Assembly: GCF_902459505.1 (NCBI RefSeq)
Contig: NC_047093.1
Location: 74,036,308-74,100,307, forward strand
Direction: 5' to 3'
Length of the DNA stretch: 64,000 nucleotides
Source: Geotrypetes seraphini
Lineage: Eukaryota; Chordata; Amphibia; Gymnophiona; Dermophiidae
In this document: positions 52,403 through 62,100 of the stretch, piece by piece
How positions within the stretch are numbered: the stretch's first letter is position 1
How the letters are laid out: every line of letters begins with the position of its first letter
The notes under the pieces: generated by a model
Databases searched by the model: none
What the model saw: the letters and a program-made list of their open reading frames with translations, nothing else
Told to the model about the DNA's origin: nothing
Position numbers and translations under genes: made by a program

Positions 52403-53039
52403 TTTGCTGCTTCTGCTTCTAAGCTGGTATAAAAATCCAGTGCTATGAATCTGGAAGAATTGAATCCTAGTGGATAGATTTACTACACTGTATGCTTAAT
52501 GTGACCATTTATTTTTTTCATCAAAAGGGGACATCTATTAATTGTCAATCCTGCCCTAGCCCCGCCCCAATCCCACCCTAGCCCCGCCCCAACCCTAGCC
52601 CCGCCCCCAATCCCACCCCCAATTTCTTCCATTCATTTTTCATGTACACATAATATCTTCATATTAATTCATAATGGTAACCTTAAAATTAAAAAAAATT
52701 ACAAAGCAAACTATACGCAGAGAAAATGTTAATTATAATTTATATTTGGGGGGGTTTCAAAGATGTGAAGGCAAATGACTTTAAAATATGCAATGTCACC
52801 TCAGTAACTATAGAAAAATAGACAAATATAGTGCAAAATATAGACCGCAGATATAAATTCTCAAAACTGACACGTTTTGATCACTAAATTGAAAATAAAA
52901 TCATTTTTCCTACCTTTGCTGTCTGGTGATTTCATGAGTCTCTGGTTGTAATTCCTTCTTACTGTGTATCCTTTCTTTCATTTTTTTTCTTTCTTTCTTT
53001 ACTCAGGTCCAACAATTGTCCCTTTCTATTCCCTCCCTC

Positions 53040-53250
53040 CTTCCTTCCTATGTCCATAGTGCCCCCAATGCCTCCTTCCCATGTCCATAGTGCCCCCCAG
53101 TGCCTCTGTCCTGAGTCCCTAGTGCCCCCAGTGCCTCCTTCCCATGTCCATAGTGCCCCCAGTGACTCCTTCCCATGTCCATGGTGCCCCCAGTGCCTGT
53201 CCTGTGTCCTTAGTGCCCCCAATGCCTCTTGCCTTTGTCCCTCCCCCGAA
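53040..53250. repeat. Minisatellite, ~33-bp unit
   Basis: The CATGTCCATAGTGCCCCCAG unit with a TGCCTCC spacer is repeated about six times with substitutions. Confidence 0.8.
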
Positions 53251-53446
53251 GCCAGCCTGCTTGCCTGCCTCCTTAACCTCTCTTCAGTGCTTGATTCACC
53301 ACCCCCACCCACAGATTCAACCACCCCCGCGCGATTCAAACCCCTCCCCCCGCGTAATTCAACCCCCCTGCCCACCCGCCGGCCCATGTACCGCCGCTGC
53401 TTGCCTGTCTGCCTCCCTGCTTGTCCGATTGAAATGCTGGGCCGCC

Positions 53447-53587
53447 GCCACTTGGCTTCTTCCCAACGTCAATTTTGACGTTGGAAAGGAAGTTCGGGCC
53501 AGTCAAGCAGCGATTGGCTGGCCCCGAACTTCCTCTTTGACGTCAAAATTGACGTCAGGAAGAACAAGAAGCAGCGGCGGCGGCCCA
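53447..53587. repeat. Palindrome with GACGTC arms
   Basis: ACGTCAATTTTGACGT and GGAAGTTCGGGCCAG are mirrored by CTGGCCCCGAACTTCC and GACGTCAAAATTGACGT, arms about 60 bp around an ATTGGCTG centre. Confidence 0.75.
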
Positions 53588-54422
53588 GGTTTTCAAACTG
53601 CGGGGCAGGGAGGGAAAGTTATCTGCCTTCCTGGTGTCCCCGCGCACAGCTTCCTGAAAATGGGACATTTTTGGTGTCCCGAAGCGGTGGGTCGGGACAA
53701 CAGGACGGTTGGCCCGAAAACGGGACTGTTCCCTTGAAAACGGTACGTATGGTCACCTTATGTATGCTACGTATGGTGCAAAGATATAACCTTGTGGTGC
53801 TTACATGGGCTCTACAATATTCTGCTATTGCTGATTTTCAATGTTAGGAGCTGCAAATGAATAAAAGGAAATATTCTCCCTGTTAAGCACTTTTCCATAC
53901 AATCCATTATGGCTACTATGGGAGACAAGATGTGGGAATGGACCATCAGTTTGACCCATGATGGAACTTATATTCACATTTTTTTGGTGACCAGTTCTGA
54001 GTCTCATCCTATTTTGGTTTCAGTTGTGGCTTTTTTTTTTCTCTTTCTTTTTTTTTTCCTTCTCTCTCTTCTTTGTTATTGCTTGTTGTTTCAAAGAAAG
54101 GATTGGGTTATTGGGTATTTGGGCAGGGGTCAGGGGGGTTGGAGGGTGGTGGTTGGTGGATAGTTTTGCTTTCTCAATTGATTCCTTTTTGACATTAATG
54201 ATACTTTCTATATAATTTTTTATTGCACCTTTTTATAGCTTTGGAATGTAATTGGGACGGCTATGCTGGCCTGTGGATTGCTGCTCAATTTGTATCCTTC
54301 TGTCCCATCCTTGTTCCACAGTGGTGACATTGTTGTTGTTGATCTGGTGGGTTGTATAAGGGGTGGGTGGGTGGGGCGGGATTCGGAGAGCTATTATCTG
54401 AAATTTATTGATGATCTGTTTA

Positions 54423-54577
54423 GGGCTCCTTTTACAAAAGTGCGTTAGGGCCCTAACGCGCAGAATAGCGTGCGCTACAATTCCATGTGCGTTAGCCGCT
54501 AGCGCCTCCTTTAAGCAGGCGGTAGATTTTTGGCTAGCGTGTGCTAAAACCGCTAGCGCACCTTCGTAAAAGGAGCC
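54423..54577. mobile_element. PIF/Harbinger-like MITE
   Basis: GGGCTCCTTTTACAAAAGTG is mirrored by GCACCTTCGTAAAAGGAGCC; TTA on both sides (54420-54422, 54578-54580). Confidence 0.78.
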
Positions 54578-54743
54578 CTTAGTGTTTTACTTACCTCTTG
54601 ATTGCTTATTCTTTTGAGGTAACAGTACCTTTTTGAGGGGGTTGGAATTTTCTTTGTTATTAATCAACAAATCCAAACATAAAGAAGGAGAGGAGGGAAG
54701 GGAGAGATAGTTGGAATGGGAACTTGGCTAACATTTATCATAT

Positions 54744-55329
54744 AGATCCACAAAAGAGAAGGAAAAAGATCTCAGAGTTGCCACTCCTGCAGATTATAGT
54801 GTTATAGCCCACATATGGAATTGTGGCGCGGTTGTCTTTCATCGATCTAAAAAACCTTCATGATGAATGTGTGACTTAATTCGTCATAATTTTAATATAT
54901 CACTTTACTACTCTTTATAATTTAAAGTGTCTATCCAATATTTTTATTTGATAGTTTATATTTAATAATTTTTTAATTTTTTCTTTTTACTTTATAAAGA
55001 CTGTGCAAATTTGCATACATGTAAACCGACAACTACCTAACAGTAACTTGGAATGTGCAAATAAGCAATAATTTTACTGTGCAAATTGGCAACAATTGAA
55101 CTGTGCAAATATGCAAGGCACAGAATATAGCAGCAAAACTGGTGCAAATAAGCAAATTACAGCAAAGACATATAAAAAAAGCCAAAAAGGCACTTATCTT
55201 GTGATTTAGTGGTACAAGATAGATTGCTTAGTTCCCATAAGTAGTATCATTTATTTTGATGACTTTTTGCTCTGATTAACCTCTTTTGTGGATCTATTTG
55301 TTTTTGGTTAATCTTTTTCTCTACTCATT
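54744..55329 (+). mobile_element. Insertion with 15-bp target duplication and inverted ends
   Basis: TAACATTTATCATAT lies at 54729-54743 and 55330-55344. The insert starts AGATCCACAAAAGAG and has CTCTTTTGTGGATCT at 55281-55295, then a 34-nt unpaired tail: the same plan as the fold-back at 34039 but with short arms. The middle holds five loosely spaced TGTGCAAAT-type motifs (54995-55165). No coding capacity seen. Confidence 0.7.
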
Positions 55330-55344
55330 TAACATTTATCATAT

Positions 55345-57003
55345 CCCATTTTTTGTCTTGTAGATTTATGCAGTCATCAATAAAATTGTTCACTGTTATA
55401 TGGGTGGGGGGAGGGAGTTCCTGGAGGATAATGCAAAAATGGGTGACAAGAACTGTTTTGTTATACTCTGTTTATTGTTGTATTTTTGTGCAGTGATCAA
55501 TTAAAAACTATTGAACATGGGGGAACAAAAAAGGAATATATTTTTAAGCAGGTTTCACCAGAGGGCAGTAACAGCACAAGTATGTTGCTTCTTCATGTAG
55601 CTGCTGCTGTGGAAGATTTTGTAGCACAGAATCCCAGTCAGAAACATGCAAACAATTGATAGTTCCCTCTTTGAGCTGAGCTGTGTTTCAGACCAGGCTG
55701 AGTTTGATGAAAATTTCAGATCTCACTCAGGGAATTCCATGGAATTTCTTCCCTTCTAATGGATCTTGATGAATTTCAAGGGAACCCAAAATAGATCTCA
55801 ATCATCTGCTCTGGATATCCAGGAAAACTAAAATTGGACTCACTGAAATCAACTGTCCCCACCACTTCCCTGAGCATTACTTACACTCCCCCCAAATGTG
55901 AACCTCCCCCATCTGCATCCCCAATCCAAGGCCTCCCTGTCTGGACCCCTGATGATAATGCCATTCCTCAAAGCCCCTCTTTCCCAGAGGCCTAATAGCC
56001 CCTACCTGGTGGTCTAGAGATGAACTTGGCCAGGAGTGATTCCCAGTCGCTCCTACCCTTGTGGAACTGTCTCAAAAATTGTGCCTTTAGTTTTGAGGTC
56101 CATGCTTCCAGGTTGATGGACTACTGCTTTGTGTGAGTTGGCTCACAGGTAGGTTTGGCCTTTACCATGGGAGTAAGCAGCCTACAGTTGGTGACTCCTG
56201 TGGTAAATCAAGGTGTGGCAAGAACTTGCTTTTTACCACAACTTGATAATTTCCCCCTTCAGTAGCTGAGATCCCACCAAATACATCAGCAAAACCATCA
56301 TATCTCGAACTGGGGCCACTTTAGGTGTATGCTATTGCTTCAGTGGTGTCATGGCATTTTAAAAGAGATCTGCCATGCAATGCTCTGGAGGAATCCTATC
56401 TAACTATGGCCATGGAAAGCAGGGTGTCACTGTGCTTAGCATGCTAGATGTTTGTATGGGGGTGCTGCTGGTGTAACCTTGATCCTCTCTGCAGCAAACA
56501 TACAGAGAATCTACTGAAAGCCCTTTGACTGATGATTGACAACTCTCATAATTTGCTCATACAGGGTTGGCTTTTTAAAGGTACCTAGGGATCTCCTCTG
56601 GGGAACAAATTTATAAAAATCTTGTAATCTTTACTGTACTTAAACCATCAAACATACACAGTGCTGTATAAGATTCCCTCTGATGTAACTTCCTGTTGCA
56701 GGACCAAGACATGTCAGAGGGCAGGCTTGAGCCAGTGCAAGCACTGGGTAGAAGACCTTGATCACAACCAGTGAAAAACAGAAAATGTTAAGAGGTATGA
56801 AGGGGAAGGTGCATTGAAGAGACCCCTCATTGGTGGTGGTGGTGGTGGGGGGGGGGGGGGTTATATCATGCACCAGCTTCCCTCACTGTTACTGCTGTGT
56901 AAGATAAATTCCTTATTCCTGTATCTTGTTTATTCCCAGTCTATTTTTTTCTCTCTTTTTATACACCCTACATATGAGATAAACTATAAGACAGAGCTCT
57001 TTC
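55345..57003. other. Stretch without recognised gene or element
   Basis: Upstream of WDR38. Contains a (GGT)n plus G-run microsatellite at 56829-56861. No coding exon could be supported. Confidence 0.4.
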
Positions 57004-57367
57004 CAGCAGTATGGTAAGGGTGAGCGGTGCCCCTCCCTCCCTTCTTTCCCATGCCCCCTTCCCTTTCCCCTTCCCTTTTTAACTTCTCCAGCGTGAGCAG
57101 CATGCCCACGTTGGTCTCGGCTCACCCTATGATGCCACTTCCTAGGCATGGGTCCCGGAAGTGACATCAGAGAGAGCGCCAATGCCGAGGCGGGCAACAA
57201 CCTCACGCTAGGGCCAGGGAAGTAAAAGAGGTATAGGGGAAGGCAAGGGGCGTGCATGCATGGCAAGGAGAACAGGGGGGGCAGAGAGGAGGAGGGGTGC
57301 CGCACCCTTAGAAAGACAGCGCCCGGGGCATTCCTGCCCCCTTTCCCCCCCCCTTATTATGCCACTG
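57004..57367. mobile_element. hAT MITE, 364 bp
   Basis: CAGCAGTATGGTAAGGG at the left and CCTTATTATGCCACTG at the right; exact 8-bp duplication GCTCTTTC (56996-57003, 57368-57375). Related to the 75-bp copy at 32113. Confidence 0.8.
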
Positions 57368-57419
57368 GCTCTTTCTGAGTGTTAAAAAAGCTCCTGATGC
57401 CAGCAGTGCTTATTTCCTC

Positions 57420-57900
57420 TAGTTTCAGGTTTATTAAAAACTTGATATACAACTTATGAGTGTTACTTCTCGGCAGTGTACAACAAACAGTGTACAACAA
57501 ACAGTGTATCATACAAACAAAAGGGAGGACAGAATGGAACTCCATTCTTGCATAGGAAAGAGATAATATTTATTTATTTGTTCATTTTTATAGCCCATCC
57601 TCCCCAGGAGCCCAGAACAGGTTACAAAGATACATACACAAACTTTTCAAGAGTAAAAATAGGAGTTAAAAAGAATACAAGAAGTTCATAAAAGACAACT
57701 AATTAACTAAAAGAGCAGAGACAAATCAAAATCTAAAACTTGCATAGATAAATAACAAAAAAACAAAAAACCCCAAAACAAAACCAACCTACACAGAACT
57801 AGTATTATCATCTTCCAAACTATTCCAGAAACTGATTCAGGAAAAGGCATCAGTAATAAAATAAGGTTTCAGATTAGCCTTCTTCTTCCTTCCTTCTTGG
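57420..57900 (-). repeat. LINE 3' end
   Basis: TTTATAGCCCATCCTCCCCA and CAGAACAGGTTACAAAGATA form a minus-oriented 3' UTR; the region to 57900 carries remains of the C-terminal coding part. Confidence 0.55.
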
Positions 57901-58254
57901 ATAAGCACCACTAGGGGTGTGCACACACAAAAAAATATAAAGGCTCATTTTTGGACATTCTTCCTGATTTCGAGACATTCTTTTAGTTTGTTTCCAAATT
58001 TTTTGTAAATAGAAATTTTAACATGTGAAAATTGACTTTGCACATGTTCATTCGTACATTAATATGCATTATATTGAATTTGCATGTACTAATTTTTTTA
58101 AGGCACACTAATGAACCAAGTGTGCACTAATAAATGCACATCCCTAAGCAATACCGATCTCCTGCCCTTGCCCCATATCCACTGGAAGTTTCCCCCAAGT
58201 AATTCAGACTTGGGCCTTCTTCCTTTGGAGTACTCAATTTTGAAAATTCTTAAG

Positions 58255-59244
58255 AACATAAGAACATAGGAAGTTGCCTCCGCTGGGTCAGACCAGAGGT
58301 CCATCGTGCCCAGCAGTCTGCACCCGTGGCGGCCCATCAGGTCCATGACCTGTTAGGTGGTCCCTGACTTTTCCTATAACCTATCTTTACTTCTATCTGT
58401 ACCCCTCAATCCCCTTATCCTTCAGGAATTTATCTAAACCTTCCTTGAACCCCCGTAGCGTGCTCTGCCCTATCACAACCTCCGGGAGTGTGTTCCGTGT
58501 GTCCACCACCCTCTGAGTAAAGAAGAACTTCCTAGCATTTGTTCTAAACCTGTCCCCTTTCAATTTCTCAGAGTGCCCCCTTGTACTTGTGGTTCCCCAC
58601 AGTCTGAAGAATCTGTCCCTGTCTACCTTCTCTATGCCTTTCAGGATTTTGAAGGTTTCTATCATGTCTCCTCTAAGTCTCCGCTTTTCCAGGGAGAATA
58701 GCCCCAGCTTTTCCAACCTGTCAGCGTATGAAAAGTTTTCCATACCTCTTACCAATTTAGTTGCTCTTCTCTGGACTCCCTCAAGTATCGCCATGTCCTT
58801 TTTGAGGTACGGCGACCAGTACTGGACACAGTACTCCAGATGCGGGTGCACCATTGCACGATACAGCGGCATGATGACTTCCTTCGTCCTGGTCGTGATA
58901 CCCTTTTTGATGATACCCAACATTCTGTTTGCTTTCTTTGAGGCTGTCGCACATTGTGCCGATGCTTTCATTGTTGTATCCACTAACACACCCAGGTCTC
59001 TTTCAAGGTTACTTACCCCTAGCAATGATCCCCCCATTTTGTAACTGAACATCGGGTTCTTTTTCCCTACATGAATGACCTTGCATTTCTCTATATTAAA
59101 GATCATTTGCCACTTTTTTGCCCACTCTTCCAGTTTCGTTAGGTCTCTTTGCAGGTCTTCACAGTCTTCCATGGTTCTAACCCTGCTGCAGAGTTTGGTG
59201 TCATCTGCAAATTTAATAACCTCACATTTCGTCCCCTTCTCCAC
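58255..59244 (-). mobile_element. CR1/Jockey-like LINE, 3' part with long open frame
   Basis: A 283-residue open frame (58393-59244) runs from [12 protein letters not shown] (catalytic FADD) through [20 protein letters not shown] to [20 protein letters not shown], then the tail AAGAACATAAGAACATAGGA. 5' truncated at the join with the Penelope-like DNA. One of the best preserved LINE pieces here. Confidence 0.88.
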
Positions 59245-59245
59245 T

Positions 59246-61040
59246 TATTAGGTTACCTCCCTGTATTTGGCAATCGCCCGAGATTTGCGTTTAAGCGGGG
59301 GAAAAACTTAGGAAAACGTTTAAAATCTGCCAACCTCTCTATTAAACATTCTAACACTGAGACTGGTCATACCCCATGTTATAGTTGTAGGTACTTTCAA
59401 TACTCTTTAAGTATTGATAAGGTTTTTATACCTAACACCAATATACAGTTTTCTTTACATCAATAAACGGAATGTAATTCTACCCAAGTGGTATATGGCA
59501 TATTCTGCCCATGTCAGAAGCTTTATGTGGGTCAGACTAAACGAGCCATTAAGGCTCGTATTGCCGAACATCTTAGTTGCATCAGAACTATAGAATTATA
59601 AAAAAAAGAATGGTGGATCATTGGATTCAGTTTAATCACAGACTCTCTGATTTGCGTTTTTGTGTATTTAAACAATTTTCTGCTCGTTTTGGAGGTGACA
59701 TTTCCCATTTGCTTACTTATCATGAGCAACGTCTGATTTTTGCTTGGCGGACAGTTGTTCCTAATGGCTTGAATCGCGAGGTTGAGTGGCTGATTCGTCG
59801 CTAAATTTGTCTACTTTGTAGTTTCATTAAAGTTATTTTAATTGATTTTTTTGCTATTTATTGTTCCGCCCCCTCCTCTGCTCTTATGACTTACGCCTAC
59901 TTCTATGGTGTTGTTGGTAGTTCCGGCATGGACTCTCCACCCGGTATGGTAGCCTTGACTTTAGTTTAGTTGTTTGGTTCAAGTTTGTTTCCGTTTTTGT
60001 ATATGAGTGTTTGCATATTTTACTTTGTAGCTCTGTTCCTTCTCTTGATAAAGACCTTATCGAAACACGGCCTGTGTTGAGGAAGAGCTAGGAATTTTGT
60101 TGCCGTCCAGGCCCTGCTAGTGTCTGGTCGAATGTGGAACGTCTTTGATATATCTACTATTAGGGAGTCAATCACTAGTATTCTGTGATGATTAGATAAT
60201 GATAATAATCTTTATTATGTCACAGCTCTATCTCAACTTACAAAAATATATGTTAAAAACAAATAACTCAATAATTCCAAAAATACATTGATTCAGTATC
60301 CAATAACGCTGGAAAAGTTCTTGCGGCTAGAAGTGAAGCCAAATCTTCTTGGTACTCCTGCCATCAGGAGTACCAAGAAGATTTGGCTTCACTTCTAGCC
60401 GCAAGAACTTTTCCAGCACTATTGGATACTGAATCAATGTATTTTTGGAATTATTGAGTTATTTGTTTTTAACATATATTTTTGTAAGTTGAGATAGAGC
60501 CGTGACATAATAAAGATTATGAACGTCTTTGATACCAATTTCACAGCACTTTTCTACACTGGAGTTTGACTTTTCTATATCTTTGGAATGAATTGAAATG
60601 ATTTTGCACATGCATTGAAGTTATCACTACACATCAGCACTTCAGTTCTTGATTGGACTTGAACTTTGTTACGTTTAATGAACTGATTGATTCCAGGATG
60701 GTCGGGTTGCTCTTCTACTAAGTTCATTGGACTTTTCAGTTAAGTATTTGCTCAACTTTACTTTGTGCCTTCTTTGAGCCTTGGATAGAGCATACCCTGT
60801 ATACCATCTTTCTATTTATTCTCTATTTGATATTTATACATTCATATTTGTATTGTATCTGTATTTGATGTTGTTTATGTCTGTTTTATCTTATTATGTG
60901 TTTTAAATGTTTTGAAATTTGAAAATATTGAGAATTAAATAAAGATTTTTTATATATGATAATTACTGGTTAATATTCAATGATGCTTAATGTTCAATAA
61001 TGTTTGTGCATTCGACTCATGTTTTTTTTTATTGCTTATG
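59246..61040 (+). mobile_element. Penelope-like element, 3' part with GIY-YIG endonuclease
   Basis: About 59490-59560 encodes VVYGIFCPCQKLYVGQTKRA followed by KARIAEHL, the GIY-YIG endonuclease core (YGI ... YVGQT ... R..EH) that Penelope-like elements carry after their reverse transcriptase. Upstream coding has a CYSCRYF-type Cys pair, also usual there. The 3' region has CTTATCGAAACACGGCCTGT near 60055. A fold-back (60151-60520) is inserted. 5' truncated and decayed; the right end near 61040 is approximate. Confidence 0.75.
60151..60520 (-). mobile_element. Near-perfect fold-back with 14-bp target duplication
   Basis: Arms of about 156 bp (60205-60360, 60365-60520) around a CCAT centre, with only a few mismatches. 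The whole insert is flanked by GAACGTCTTTGATA (60137-60150, 60521-60534). The 54 nt at 60151-60204 are unpaired, so read on the minus strand it has the same plan as 34039: inverted 3' copy, 3' copy, tail. Confidence 0.85.
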
Positions 61041-61059
61041 ATTAATTGGATAGTTTAAA

Positions 61060-61637
61060 CCAAGTTTCAATGCCAAAAAATGCAAGGTCATGCACCTTGG
61101 CGGCAAAAATCCATGCAGGACTTACACCCTAAATGGTGAGATCATATCAAGGACTGTAGCAGAACGTGACTTGGGGGTGATCATTAGCGAAGACATGAAG
61201 ACTGCCAATCAAGTGGAGAAAGCTTCATCCAGGGCTAGACAAATCATGGACTGTATCCGTAGAAATTTTGTCAGCCGTAAGCTCGAAATCATAATGCTGT
61301 TGTACAGATCCATGGTGAGACCCCATCTGGAATAATGTGTACAATTCTGGAGGCCGCATTATCAAAAAGATGTGCGGAGAGTTGAGTCGGTTCAGCGAAT
61401 GGCCACCAGGATGGTCTCAGGTCTCAAGGATCTCCCGTATGAGGAACGACTGGGTAAGTTGCAGCTGTACTCACTCGAGGAACGCAGAGAGAGGGGAAAC
61501 ATGATCGAGACATTCAAATATGTCACAGGCCATATCGAGGTGGAAGAGGATCTCTTTTTTCTTAAAGGACCCACGGCAACAAGAGGGCATTCGTTGAAAA
61601 TCAGGGGTGGGAAATTTCATGGTGACACCAGATGCAG
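61060..61637 (+). mobile_element. CR1/Jockey-like LINE, cut by the Gypsy element
   Basis: KCKVMHLGGKNPCRTYTLNG and [20 protein letters not shown] through [18 protein letters not shown] match the LINE at 34309, then homology stops at about 61637 where Gypsy-side DNA begins. Confidence 0.82.
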
Positions 61638-62100
61638 GTAAGTAAAATAAAACAAAAGCGTTGCTGTCTTAACATTCAGACCAGCAACCAACGCTACTGG
61701 TAGCACCTCAGATACTTCTGTGCACAAGCCTTTAAGTTATGAAGGCTTGGCCCCAACCAGTTCAGATGGAGTTGGTGGGGGAGGGGAGTAAGCGAATCCA
61801 CCAATTTACTTTTCTGAATTTCAGAATGCCACTAATGGCCCCACTAGCCCAACCTGGATAGCAAGTGGATTCTCCCCACAATTACTCCCCAGGTTCACAA
61901 TCACATAGTAGAAAACAAAGCCAGCTTAACTAGGCTGGATCCTGGAAGTTCCAACAAAAAAAAACGTGTTTTTTTTTCTTGCTTTTACCTGAGCAGGTCA
62001 GCACAAGTCACATTAAACTTTCAACCTAAAGAACCTTTCCTTAGCAACAGACAATCGGGCAGAGTATGCTATAACTCCCCAAACTCCCCAGCCCTGCCAC
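61638..62100 (-). mobile_element. Probable 3' LTR and noncoding end of the Gypsy element
   Basis: Lies between the broken LINE and the pol stop. On the minus strand a purine-rich run (GGGCTGGGGAGTTTGGGGAG) follows the coding end and could be the polypurine tract. The LTR ends cannot be fixed because the other LTR is outside the window. Confidence 0.5.

Larger units (their letters stand above)
52497..53760. mobile_element. hAT-like element, 1.26 kb
   Basis: TAATGTGACCAT at the left is mirrored by ATGGTCACCTTA; exact 8-bp duplication TGTATGCT (52489-52496, 53761-53768). Inside are a CCCTAGCCCCGCCCC array, a 33-bp minisatellite (53040-53250) and a palindrome (53447-53587). No transposase recognised. 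Same family as 38409-42668. Confidence 0.85.

Noticed and set aside
52959-53737. Arg/Gly- and Pro-rich ORFs on both strands
   Set aside because: They are translations of the 33-bp minisatellite and the C-rich ends of the hAT-like element.
54590-54632. Candidate WDR38 exon 1 with a good GAG|GTAAGT donor
   Set aside because: No start codon before an in-frame stop and no similarity to the WDR38 N-terminus; the site at 47843-47911 fits in length, phase and sequence.
54995-55165. Possible CRISPR-like spaced repeats
   Set aside because: The repeated motif is only 9-10 bp, spacing is irregular and the host is a vertebrate genome.
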